Shown here: positions 1-9,533 of the stretch, in pieces | Layout of the letters: the number at the start of each line of letters is the position of its first letter | Numbering within the stretch: the stretch's first letter is position 1 | Source: Actinidia chinensis | Lineage: Eukaryota > Streptophyta > Magnoliopsida > Ericales > Actinidiaceae | Direction: 5' to 3' | NCBI GenBank assembly: GCA_009663005.1 | Contig: CM018893.1 | Span: 6,904,973-6,926,481, forward strand | Length of the DNA stretch: 21,509 nucleotides | Made by a program: the position numbers and the translations under genes | The notes under the pieces: generated by a model | Databases searched by the model: none | The model's input: only the letters and a program-made list of their open reading frames with translations | Told to the model about the DNA's origin: nothing

Positions 1-230
1 ACCATACATAAAATTTTCGCTATGCATTGAAATTCCTAATCATTCTTTCATGTAAAAATTCATCCATAATTTCCATTCATAACATACAATTATTAGCAGA
101 ATTTTAAAAGGACATGATAGTTGTAACGGATATTCATTTATGGCTTAAAATATGTAAAACATTTGCATTTAACAGAGTAAACTATTGAAATATTTTTAAA
201 AAGTACAAATTTAGTCATGGCATTATGTAC

Positions 231-536
231 TCACCTAGATTCCATTGGATAAGTGCTAAAAAACTCGGTGTGCCTACATATAAAAAGAACATAACGTTTA
301 CAGGATGTCAATACTATGGTCCATAATGCGAGATAGCGATCAAACAAAAAACGACGCTCCCGACTTAACTTAAAAAATAACTCTCGCTCTAGGTAAGACT
401 TCTGAACATAACTTAGGTTTCCCAAATGGTAGGTCAGTGGTCTCACATACTTTAAATTAAACAAATGTTCTAGGGAAAAGGCCAAACTGCCTGAAAATGG
501 GTTGGCGTTCGACGCTGGAGCAGTTGGCAGTCGCAC
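231..536 (-). other. unassigned open stretch in repeat-like DNA, with a donor-like site at its end
   Basis: A 101-codon minus-strand reading frame with no family I recognise. Composition is mixed (Leu, Phe, Arg and Tyr rich) and no motif or membrane pattern stands out. The frame ends at a stop directly after ...YPMESR, where the minus-strand DNA reads CTAG|GTGAGTAC, a good plant 5' splice site. It could be a decayed exon or, more likely, part of a retrotransposon LTR or leader, since it lies beside other repeat-derived DNA. I do not claim it is a gene. The flanks (1-230 and 537-700) show no other signal. Confidence 0.2.
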
Positions 537-706
537 GACTGGCTGAACGTAGTCGTAGAAAGGCTACTAAGCTTTACTTAATTTTTTCCTCCCCACACCA
601 CCTAAACCTCTCCCACTCTTCATAGGGTCCAAAAATTGTTCCTATTAGGGTCGTTTTGGCTACCGGATAGCAATCCAATGATAAGTTTTAGATGGAAATA
701 ACTTTT

Positions 707-796
707 GGAGGGGGATAACGTTTAATATTTGTTTAGATACTTTTTATAATGGATGGATAGGGTGTGGTAGGAAGAAAATAGGTAAAATATCCTTAG

Positions 797-827
<31 letters not shown>

Positions 828-935
828 TAATATATATATATAGAAATATAGATATTCCTCCTCTATCCGTCCGGATAACTTTTGGTTAGGGTGAGGTCCA
901 CCCAAAAAGTATTTGGCCTTATCCGCCCGCGGGAA
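707..935. repeat. imperfect inverted repeat around an (AT)n core, MITE-like
   Basis: The left arm (about 707-770) reads GGATAAC...TTTAGATACTTTTT...GGATGGATAG. The reverse complement of the right arm (about 865-930) reads GGATAAGG...AATACTTTTTGGG...GGACGGATAG. The arms are similar but gapped, and the core is the AT microsatellite. This is the layout of a small non-autonomous foldback element. I cannot fix its ends or a target-site duplication, so the family is not assigned. Confidence 0.35.
797..842. repeat. (AT)n microsatellite
   Basis: A run of TA/AT dinucleotides, interrupted once by C (ATACATAT) and once by AA. It is the loop of the surrounding inverted repeat. Such tracts vary in length between alleles. 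Short open stretches rich in Tyr and Ile across it are artefacts of the repeat. Confidence 0.9.
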
Positions 936-1056
936 AAAAATTATCCGGGACGATTTAACCACCAAACACCAGATAAAAGGGAGTATCCAGGGGAAACAAG
1001 TTTATCCTCCTTGACTATCCTCCAGCCAACGGTCCTGGGTGAACATACTTCAAAAC

Positions 1057-1113
1057 CAGGATAAAGGACCATTAAAATCAAAGGAGACCAAGGATAAAGG
1101 ACCATTAATCAAG
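1057..1113. repeat. 33-bp tandem duplication
   Basis: The motif GGATAAAGGACCATTAA occurs at 1059 and again at 1092, followed in both copies by (AA)TCAA(A)GGAGA. This gives two copies with a 33-bp period. It lies 120 bp right of the AT-centred inverted repeat and may be part of the same repeat family. Confidence 0.75.
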
Positions 1114-1249
1114 GAGAGGCTAAGATTGGGAATGTTAATTAGAAAAAAAACCCTCACATGAAATAAATTCAGGGTTTTTTGCAAACCCACCTTCCAATCC
1201 CCAAATCAAACTTCAATACTTGCTTTTCCAACCTAGATGATACTCAATG

Positions 1250-2618
1250 GTCCGGTTTGTTTTTTTTTTCGGACTGGATAAGGAGTCTCCTGGACTGGAC
1301 AAAAGTCCCTGGATTAATGTCGGACTAAATTATCGTTAGCCCGTTTATTTTGCTCTCCGGACAACTCTGGATAGTGGTAGTTCAGTCTTGTCCCATGTGC
1401 GTTTTGGCCAAGCAATCGGACTGGATAAATAAAAAAATGACCAACATAACCCTTCATTTTAGTAATTTGCCCTCACACATATTAGCAATTAACTCCTCTC
1501 CTCTCTCTTTCCTTTTTTTTTAGTTTTTTTTCTTTTTTTACCACTAGGTTTTTTAATAGATTTTTTTTTATTAATAATTTTTTTTATCAGTTTTATTTAT
1601 TTTTGGATTAATAATTTTTTTTAAAAAAAATTAACTCGTTTTTTCTGAAAAAATATTTTTTTAAAAATATTTAATAAAAAATATATAAATCATAATTTTG
1701 GAAAGAATATTTTGATTAGAATTTTGAACTTTTTTGTTTTTCTCTTAACGAGATAAGACTGAAAATGTAATTTTTTTTATGTAATTTATAAAAATAATTT
1801 ATCCAAATTATTATTTCCTGAAAAAATATTATTTTTAAAAAATCACTTTATTTTGTTTTCAAAAATAAATTGTTCTCAATAATATATATTTTAAAACTAT
1901 TTTTTTAATATTTTTTTCGATTAAATATTTTTTTTAAAATATTTAATAAAAAAATCTAAAAATAATAAATTTGAAATATATATTTTGATAAAATTTTAAA
2001 CTTTTTTATTTTCTCCTAACTGATAAAACTGAAAATGTAAACTTTTTTATTTATTTATAAAAATATTATTCTGAAAAAATATTATTTTTAAAAAAATAAC
2101 TTTATTTTTTACAAAAATAAATATTATATTTTCTAAAAATTGTTCCCAATACATATATATTTCAAAATTATTTTGTTTAATATATTTTTTGATTAAATAT
2201 TTAAAAAAAAAAAAATTTTTTTTTTTAGAAAACGTTTAATTTTTAAAAATAAAATCTTGTTATCCAAAAAAAATTGTCAAAAAATTAATTTAATAAAAAA
2301 ATAAAAAAAATTATTTAAAAAAGCTTTAAAAAAATAAAATAAAAAATTAAAAGAGAGGAGAGAGAGAAAGGGAGAAGAGAGAGGGAGAGAGGGGTGAGAG
2401 AGGAATTATTCAATATTTGTGGGGCAACTTAGTAATTTTACATATTATCTTAGTCCGGGGACTAATTGTCCCCACCCTCATAGGGGACATGATAGTCCTA
2501 TGTATGGGGGACTCTTCGTCCGTCGTACGAAAGTCCCACGCCATTTTTATCAAACAAACACGGGATTTGGGACTGGACTCGTTGTCCCATCCGCCTTAGT
2601 TCGGGCACAAACACGCCC
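1250..2618. mobile_element. 1.37-kb non-autonomous foldback DNA element, possibly PIF/Harbinger-like
   Basis: The left end reads GTCCGGTTTGT and the reverse complement of the right end reads GGGCGTGTTTGT, so the termini are matching inverted repeats. Both ends are flanked by ATG (1247-1249 and 2619-2621), a candidate 3-bp target-site duplication. Similarity continues inward in blocks, including GGACTGGA-type repeats. Near 1455-1510 AGTAATTTGCCC...CTCCTCTC pairs with the reverse complement of 2350-2435, AATTACTAAGTTGCCCC...CCTCTC. The arms end in a polypyrimidine tract (left) and a polypurine tract (right). The core is nearly pure A/T. No transposase reading frame is present. Three-base duplications and G-rich ends with GTTTGT resemble PIF/Harbinger MITEs, but the duplication is not TTA/TAA, so the superfamily is an inference. 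Confidence 0.6.
1645..2210. repeat. two-copy direct repeat of about 270 bp in the AT-rich core
   Basis: ACTGAAAATGTAA ends at 1770 and again at 2040, and GATTAAATATTTT-type blocks recur near 1919 and 2192, giving a period of about 270 bp. Several blocks occur in the same order in both copies, among them ATATTTTGAT(T/A)A, GAACTTTTTT and GAAAAAATATTATTTTTAAAAAA. The core of the foldback element therefore grew by tandem duplication. Low complexity makes the exact borders uncertain. Confidence 0.6.
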
Positions 2619-2748
2619 ATGGTTTTCTTAAAACTAACTTACACCACATACATAACCAGGCAAACGCACATATTTATACACGTTAGGGTTTTTGACTTAC
2701 CAAAGCTTCAGCCTATATGCTTCCTTCCTAGCTTGAGTTGAGCTTTCC

Positions 2749-2838
2749 AACTTTCTCCTCTCTCATCCCCTTCCTCTTCTCTTCTCTTCCTCCCCTTCTC
2801 TTTCTTCCTTTCTTTCCTTTCTTCTTTCTCTCTCTCGA
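2749..2838. repeat. CT-rich low-complexity tract
   Basis: About 90 bases of almost pure pyrimidine on the + strand (TCTCCTCTCTC..., CTTCCTTTC..., TCTCTCTC). It resembles the CT-rich leaders found near plant transcription starts, here within LTR-like DNA. Confidence 0.8.
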
Positions 2839-2930
2839 ATTGTGTGTAGTTGTGGAGGGTAAGTGTTTATAGTTTTTCCCCACTTAAATCATTTGTTCCT
2901 CTTTTCTTTTTTCTTTTTAACACTGTTACC

Positions 2931-3096
2931 GTTCGAACCGCTAAAATAAACTGGGCTCGATCGTTCGAACTTAGCGTTCGGACGCACGAGAATGTGAAAT
3001 TGGTTATAGGCGTTAGCGTTCGGACTCCACATTAGCGTTCGAACCTTAAGAAAGGATTTGGCTTTCGCGTTCGAACGCCCATCCTAATGTTCGACA
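2931..3096. repeat. cluster of seven GTTCGAAC-type palindromes
   Basis: The perfect palindrome GTTCGAAC occurs at 2931, 2963, 3037 and 3069. The variant GTTCGGAC occurs at 2976 and 3018, and GTTCGACA at 3089. Most are preceded by GC or AGC. Spacing is 13 to 42 bases. The CpG content contrasts with the AT-rich surroundings. It could be a regulatory or methylation-rich part of an LTR; no function can be assigned. Confidence 0.85.
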
Positions 3097-3255
3097 CTAA
3101 GAAGAAAACTGAACAGAAACTTAAATTAAGGTTTTGAAGTTTCTAACTCTAATTTACTTACTAATGGTCACTAACATTCAAAAAACTTACCTTGTGCTAA
3201 GTACTACCCTAATTTTATGATTAAAGAGAATTACGGGTTCGGGGTATTATAGTTT

Positions 3256-4966
3256 GCCCTTGAGTAGCAAAACATGTTATAAATTCAATCTAACAAGCAT
3301 ATTTAGCAATGTATTCATAAACTCTCATGCTTTATTTAAAGGAAATGCTTATTGCAAGTTGAAAACACTATTTGCCTTTATTGCCGGTCCACCATGTTTT
3401 GGAATAAGAATTAAATAAACAGGACACTCACTTGATTGCAGGGCAAACATAGGCAACAGAAGAAAAATATATATTGTATTGTATGTACACACAGACGCGA
3501 GCGCACAAAGAAAGAGAGAGAGGTAAAATAAAATAACAATGACATGGATTATAATGCCCTAGATCCGAATACTTTGGATGCTTAAAACTAAGGAAATAGC
3601 AATACATAATGGAAGATTCTTTGACGAGGTAAGGATTTTTTCAAATAACTTCTGGTCCTGCAAATAACTGTTGATTTAATGGTTTCATTGGACCAGGTCG
3701 AAATGGTAGGAAAAAAATTATTTCTTTTTAAAAATGTTGGGTCCAAACATTTTGGGTGTGTGGATCGCGTGTTTGCTCCCACATTATATGACAGACGGAC
3801 TTCTATGATGATCTCATTTTGCAATCTGGTACTTTAACATTAGGTTAAGCATTCAAGAATCCAGTCAGCATCCTGTCCAATTAGTTAAAATATCATAGAC
3901 ACTGGGCCATAAATGAAGAATACCATGGTTCCATTAGAACAAAGGTTAGGGTCAAGACCCCTGCGCTGCCTTCAGTATGTGAAAAAGTTGTCCTATTTTG
4001 TGGGGATTGTGGTTACCTTCCGTTGGGGATGGGATTGGAAGCCCTCTCTGTTCTTGTTAATTGTGTGTATATGTATAGGATTTTTTTTTGGTTATGGAAA
4101 GGCTCATCTTAGAGACTAATGGTAGCTTAATAAGTTCCTATTTTATACGCCACCATGAATAAGAGCCATAGGTTTTATGTAAGTTATACAAGTAACTACG
4201 GATTCCCTAGGTTATAGATCTCTTGGTCTCGAAATACCCGATATGCATCAGGGGACATTGTATGTAATTGCGGGCAAATTCAGTACATGAGAATTGTACA
4301 ACCCCCTTTTTTGTTTTTTCAACATTTGTGTGTTATTGATTTCATTAATGAAATTATTGTACCAAGCTGCATATTTATTTAGTTATGATTGGTTTTAGCC
4401 TTATAGGTTCCCTTCTTTGTAATTCGTGTGGAGATTGTACCAGTTTCAAATGAAATAACGCCCGTGATTCCCAACTTAAGGTATATCATTCCGTCTCATC
4501 AAATGGAGAACAGCAGGAGTTAGGAAAGCATTGAATAAACCCCTACAATTCAAGCATGTCTACGGGCTGAAGGATGGTGGTTGGTGTCTTCCAAGTTTTG
4601 AAGGACCTAAGTCTGTTGAAATTGCTTGTAATGTTTCCGTAACTCGATGTGAGAAGTAGTGCCCTGTGTTGATTGATTGACACATTGACTTTTTCAGTCA
4701 ATAACAAGTCGTGGCCGCCGTCAAGTAAACTCGTCTGTTTTGAATCTTTTTGATTAGGCTAACAGGATTATATGTCGATCCCGGTGTTGTTTGTAGCACT
4801 TAAGGACAAGTTCTTTGCCTGGATTGTGGACAATTGACTTGTGATTGAAGGGCATTTCCTGTAATTAGCGTCCCTCCTTGCTGAAGTTTCGATTTTTTCG
4901 CCGACATCTTCAAATTGTGGGTTAATCGATGACGCAAAACCACTGTCGGGGGCGTGTATTTGCGCG
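3256..4966. other. no recognisable gene
   Basis: AT-rich sequence with only short open frames and no family I recognise. There is a GA-rich patch near 3505-3525. A 68-codon + strand frame at 3913-4119 has a hydrophobic middle, but nothing identifies it as coding and it has no splice context. Nothing else can be supported. Confidence 0.5.
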
Positions 4967-5410
4967 TAAAATCTAAATACGGCACGTTTGGAACAGAAAT
5001 ATTTTCTAATTAGTTCTTCACGCTGAGATTTACTTTTCAAATTTAAATACAATACGTTTGGAATAGGAAAGATTTCCTAATTAGTTCTTTCTAAGTGGGA
5101 TTACTTTTCAAATTTAATACAACACGTTTTTTGGCATAGGAAAGTATTTCCTATTAGATCTTCTAAGTTGGGATTACTTTTCAAATTAAATACAATAAGT
5201 TTTGGGAATAAGAAAGTTATTTCTAATTAGTTCTTTCCACGTGGGGATTACTTTTCAAATTAAATACAACACGTTTGGGAAATGGAAAAGTATTTCTAAT
5301 TGTTATTTTTAAGTTGGGATACTTTTCAAATTTAAATAAAACCACGTTTTTGGAATAGGAAAGTATTCCTAATTAGTTCTTTTCAAGTGGGGAATTACTT
5401 TTCAAATGTA
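4967..5410. repeat. 72-bp tandem repeat (minisatellite), six copies
   Basis: The block TACTTTTCAAA starts at 5031, 5102, 5175, 5249, 5320 and 5396, so the period is 71-76 bp. Each unit reads roughly AAATTTAAATACAACACG, TTTGGAATAGGAAAG, TATTTCCTAATTAGTTCTTT, CAAGTGGGGATTACTTTTC. Copies differ largely by one-base gains and losses in T, A and G runs (for example CACGTTTG, CACGTTTTTTGG, CACGTTTTTGG), with some substitutions. The first unit overlaps the 5' part of a minus-strand open stretch, which is therefore not a gene. Confidence 0.92.
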
Positions 5411-6040
5411 GTTATAATTTGATCTCAAAAACCCCATGGTAACTACACATTCTGTTTAATTCCGAAAAGGGATGCTATAGATTATAATTCTAGGAAATGA
5501 CTCACATTTCCATTTTAGGATTCGGGCTGCTAGTTTCAAGTAATCATACCTGATTTTCATCAGGCCATTCTTACACACAAAATTATAGAATTTAAATTTT
5601 TTTCAATATGAACTGTTCCTCTTTCTTTCATAATGCAAAATTTGCAGTGAGAATCAATTTCATGTTTACTTGAAAAAAATATAATTCTAAACCTAAGTAA
5701 ACCAATTGAAAATATAAAGATATTGATCTAACAAAGTATCGTAATATTTCGTTAACACAAAAAACTATAATAAAAATTACAATATGAATAAATTAGCTAT
5801 TTTAACATAAACACAACACCCTCACAAAATGCCCTAATATGCACACTTCATTTTTCTTATATGTTTATATACTTTACTATTATCTGTCATTCCTTTTAAA
5901 ATAAGAGTCACACGAAACGAGACTAGAATCTCAATCTCTTGTCGTAATCAATTCTTTAAAATCCTCACCATCTAAATTGGGGCCGAAAACTTAACGCGTC
6001 TTTTCTTTGGTGAATGTGGCAAGAAGCCCACAAAACGCAA
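5411..6040. other. AT-rich upstream region, no gene seen
   Basis: No coding signal. Near 5860-5880 there is TTTATATAC, a possible TATA-like element, and near 5995 AACGCGTC. Both lie upstream of the CT-rich leader that begins near 6045. They fit promoter DNA for the + strand transcript proposed there, but neither is decisive. Confidence 0.3.
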
Positions 6041-6226
6041 TTCATCTTTCTCTCCTCTCTCTCTCTCCCCTCTCTCAACAGACGTAATTCATCTCCCTCT
6101 CGCTAGCTCTCCGTATCACCAATGCAAAACTCAGACCACCCCACCAACCTCTCCCTCCTCGTAACGCCAAACCCCAATGGAAGGTTCCTCAGAGCGCTCT
6201 CATCGATTCTGATCTCAAAGCCCAAA
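6041..6226 (+). CDS. possible first exon with CT-rich leader, product unknown
   Basis: A CT-rich tract (6045-6110) typical of plant 5' leaders is followed by ATG at 6122. The frame reads MQNSDHPTNLSLLVTPNP (18 residues) and then 17 more, ending ...LISKPK, for 35 codons. It runs straight into GTATGACC at 6227, a plausible 5' splice site; read through, it stops at once. I recognise no domain. The next supported exon on this strand is the F-box exon at 9534, so this may be the leader or first exon of that gene with a 3.3-kb intron, or a separate gene whose other exons I cannot see. The second F-box copy shows no counterpart. Confidence 0.35.
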
Positions 6227-7899
6227 GTATGACCTTCCCATCGTAGTCTTTACACTTGTTCTGATTTTCTTTTAGCAAATTCTCGTTTGCCAATAAATTC
6301 GTGTTTGGTTGATGAACCATTCGTATATCTTTAATCATCGAATTTAGGGATTTATGAGTTGTTACTGTTTGTGTTGCTTTGGGGCTCCGTTGATATAAAT
6401 CATCCGGAATTGGTGTCTGTTTGGCTGCTGTGTTTTTAAAATCAGTTTTTCGCGGGACACTCTTTCAGAAAACTCGTTTTCGTTGGCAAATTTTAAATCT
6501 GTTTTCGATGTATTTTCGGAAAAGACCCCTTGTAAGGACAAAAACCAAAGAGTATTTGTCAAATTCTCGAAAAACATTTCCGCTCCAAAAATAAATACCA
6601 TATGAAAAACAATTGAGTGTTCAAGGATTAGATTTTTCCTACTTTTTCACTTTACAAAAGCCATTTTACACAAAATTAGATCCATTGAAAAGCTGTGTTT
6701 TTTGTGTTTCAGAGAAAACTTAGACATAGACTATGGGGAAAGCTATTGTGAGGCAAGTTGTTTGGATAAGAGCCATAAATTGAAGTTTTCCACGGATGGC
6801 TTTTTGAAGTGAAAAAAAGTATTGCGTACAACCAAATGTAGTGTTACCTTTAATGCTGATCAATAATCATTACCCAAGAGCAATAGACATTTTCAATGGA
6901 ATAACTAAAATATGAAAAATTAACTAGTTTTTTTTTCATTATTGTTTCATGCCCTACTAGAACTCGGTTTTGGTTCCTGTTTAGGAATAGAATTAAGGAA
7001 ATATTCGTATGTACCCGGTGATATATGATGGGGAGAAAAAAAAACATCGATCTTGATGAAATACAAAGTGAAATACTATTAGCGCTAGAGCAGTTTTTTT
7101 TATCATAAATGAAAAATAGCGTGTCATGCCATGTCGAAGGCTTTTAAAATGAATGATATTAGTTTGAAATTTATTTGGACTTTCATGATAGTGTGGGTTC
7201 ATAATTGGAAGATCACATATCCTAAGAATAGAGTAAAATAATATCGTAGACATAGATGTTCTTGTTTTTAGAAAGAGGAAGGAAATTTTTAGAAACTAGG
7301 AATCCCTTTCTACACATCAAATAAATTTTTTAGCTTTGTAATGTCTTTCATTAATCACATGACATGCACTATTTGTTTATTGGTCTTTGCTCAGTTTTCT
7401 TGGATTTTTCTTTTCAATTTCAGTTTATTTTCTATGGTCTTTGGGAAATCAAATTCTTGAAGGTCACGCTAGATAGATGTGTAAAGTTTTCTAAGTTTTT
7501 TTAATTGATAGTTTGATTGACATAGGCATCAGAACTTCTCCCTAGGGGGAATTTAAATCTGTTTATAATCATGCAAAAATTTGTTATGTGGATCCTTCAC
7601 CTTCATGCCTTCTTGGCTACTTTACCTCGGAAAAAAAATGTAAAGTTCCATGCTGCCTGCTCTTTTTTTAACCGAGTGATATTGCCATTTCTAATTGATA
7701 TTCCACTCTTATAATTAAAAATTTTGAAATCAATTGAAGTGAAGGTACGTTTCAAAAAAACTAGAATAGAGACAAAGACCACAATTATGACTTGATGATT
7801 ATAAGAGTGATCATTTATGAATTTCTTTTGTCAGAACCGGTGGATGATATGGGAAAAAGTGCTTCAAGTTGAAAATATTAGAAAGCCTATCTTTTATAG

Positions 7900-8340
7900 C
7901 ATCGACAATTGAAGCCATATTCACTCCTCAGACTATATCCTTTTCACCACACTTAAACCTATACTTCTTGGCCCTACCTCTTCTTCCTTAGCATCTTCAT
8001 CTTGAACAAAATCATATCCAAGTAATACCTCTAGTTGGTCAGTGTTGTGCAGCGTCAAGCATCGCAATCAATCTTCCTTTGCAATAGGGTGATCGTTTAA
8101 GCTCCAGAATAGATCCTCTCGTTATTCAGTTTATCAGTACATTGCTACAATGTTCATACACCTCGTCAGTCTATTTGAGGTATATTGAGTTTTGAAACAT
8201 GTCATTTCCTTACTTAAGCTGACAATCTCTACCATCTCACTGGCCTTAAGGTTGTTATATAGTTCTGTCCGCACCTGTTCTAAGCTTTTGAGGAGGATAC
8301 ACCACTTTTGAAATATGACCATTTCATACACTTTGCAGTA
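7900..8340 (-). other. weak coding-like stretch, unrecognised
   Basis: On the minus strand a 65-codon frame (8331-8134) contains EQVRTELYNNLKASEMVEIV. Further along, in another frame (about 8040-7930), is QLEVLLGYDFVQDEDAKEEE. Both have balanced, acidic, helix-prone composition unlike the AT-driven frames around them. They are separated by stops and frame changes. This could be a decayed exon or transposon-derived coding DNA. I cannot match it to a family. Confidence 0.2.
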
Positions 8341-9284
8341 GAGTTTTCGACTCTCTCATATGGATGGTTGAGTCATACATAACAACGTGATCACTGCTTT
8401 AGCCATCAGTTGCAATGCAGTTAAGAGTTTTTCTTCTGTTTCTAATTTTCTTATCGTCAATTTACATGTAATGACGGAATGTAGTCGTGTTCGACTAACT
8501 TAATGAAATAGGTTTAAAAATCTTTTTTTCAATCCCCAGAAAGTTTAAACTTAGTATTACTCCTTTGTCTTCCTAATCCAAAACTGTGTCTCTGAATTGT
8601 GACTGACGCACTATCACATATGCTTAGTTATAACTCTCTATGTAGTAAGGGGTGACATATGCATGTGCACTTATGCAAATAACATTTTTCACTTGCGAGA
8701 TCTATTTTTTCTGGAAGACCTTACCCAGTCATTCTTTTTGTAGTAGGATTTACCTTGATTTATACAATAATTTCCTGTCTATTGTACTGTAATTTTATTT
8801 ATTGTTTATTTTTATTTCAGGGATTTTTTTAGGTAACATGAAAGCACATTAGCCATTCAGTAGCTTCTATTCCTCGTAAATTAAAATAAAGAGTAGAACA
8901 ACCCATGCGACAATGATGGAATCAAGGCCCAAATGATTATTTTTTATTTGGTTATTGTTTTTTGATCTATAACATCCATTTATGCCTTTGTATGTTAGTT
9001 TTAGTCACAAATCACAATTTATCAATGATTGAGTCATGATGGAAAACATTGATTGAACCATACTCAAGTAGCTTAATTCTACCTATTATTTTAAATATAG
9101 TTAAACATAATTTAAGTTCCCTTTTTAAATTTTCTATGTAGTTTAGCAAATAACTAGGTGCCTACAATTGGGGTCGCTAGTGCACTTCAAACTATTCTTT
9201 CATGGCATTTTATATTTATTTCATCATTGTGGAATTGTTTAGCGTGTGTAACTTGGATGGGAATTTCTTTTCTAGTTGTTTTGT

Positions 9285-9533
9285 CACAATTGAGTGGAAT
9301 GGGTGTTTTGAAGGAAATGATGAGTGAGAATCTAAGAGGAAATTCAGTTTTAAGCTGATGTTAGTTTGAAGGTGATTTGGTGCAGCACGGTTCACTGTCA
9401 AACATCGTATTTTAAACTTCAATGTCATTTTCATGTATTATACTTTTATTTGAACCTTCGGATGCCTTGCTAATAGACGAGTTATGTAATTCTGTGTTTT
9501 ATGTGGTTGAAGCTTGATTAATATTGCTTGCAG
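9285..9533 (+). repeat. 5' duplicated intron segment, copy 1
   Basis: The sequence around GAGTGAGAATCTAAGAGGAAATTCA, split as GAGTGAGAATCTAAG and AGGAAATTCA, matches 12630-12665. GTTAGTTTGAAGGTG and GGTGCAG(CACGGTTC) recur at 12709-12745. The block from GAACCTTCGGATG to the acceptor matches 13190-13276. The tandem duplication therefore began in intron DNA upstream of the F-box exon. Confidence 0.75.

Larger units (their letters stand above)
2640..3255 (+). mobile_element. LTR-retrotransposon-like segment (possible solo or partial LTR)
   Basis: The segment has a GTTAGGGTTTTTGACTT-like block near 2682, then a long CT-rich leader-like tract, then a CpG-rich palindrome cluster. It ends with ATTACGGGTTCGGGGTATTATAG near 3231-3252, split here as ATTACGGG and TTCGGGGTATTATAG. 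Endings of the type CGGGT...GGGTATTACA are common at 3' ends of plant Ty3/gypsy LTRs, and CT-rich leaders are also typical. No gag, protease, RT or integrase coding is seen nearby and no matching second LTR, so this is an inference. The foldback element at 1250-2618 directly abuts it and may be inserted in the same repeat. Confidence 0.35.
6227..9533. other. intron-like or intergenic DNA with no recognised exon
   Basis: AT-rich with T-runs typical of plant introns. It begins at the donor-like GTATGA at 6227 and ends in ATTGCTTGCAG at 9533, a good acceptor. The segment from about 9285 onward is the one shared with the second F-box copy. A minus-strand stretch near 7900-8340 has somewhat protein-like composition and is reported separately. 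Confidence 0.4.

Noticed and set aside
744..965. 73-codon minus-strand frame across the AT tract
   Set aside because: Most of it is Tyr/Ile translation of the (AT)n repeat, with no conserved motif.
2417..2631. Two overlapping + strand frames of 60 and 70 codons
   Set aside because: They lie in the right arm of the foldback element and mirror its GGGAC-type repeats; no protein family fits.
2931..3096. GTTCGAAC copies as tRNA T-loops
   Set aside because: The motif resembles the GTTCGAA of tRNA genes, but no acceptor stem, anticodon arm or D-loop surrounds any copy.
4768..5052. 94-codon minus-strand frame
   Set aside because: Its N-terminal part is the first unit of the 72-bp repeat; the rest has no recognised motif.
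4967..5410. CRISPR-like array
   Set aside because: Units are contiguous 72-bp tandem copies without distinct unique spacers, in a plant-like genome.
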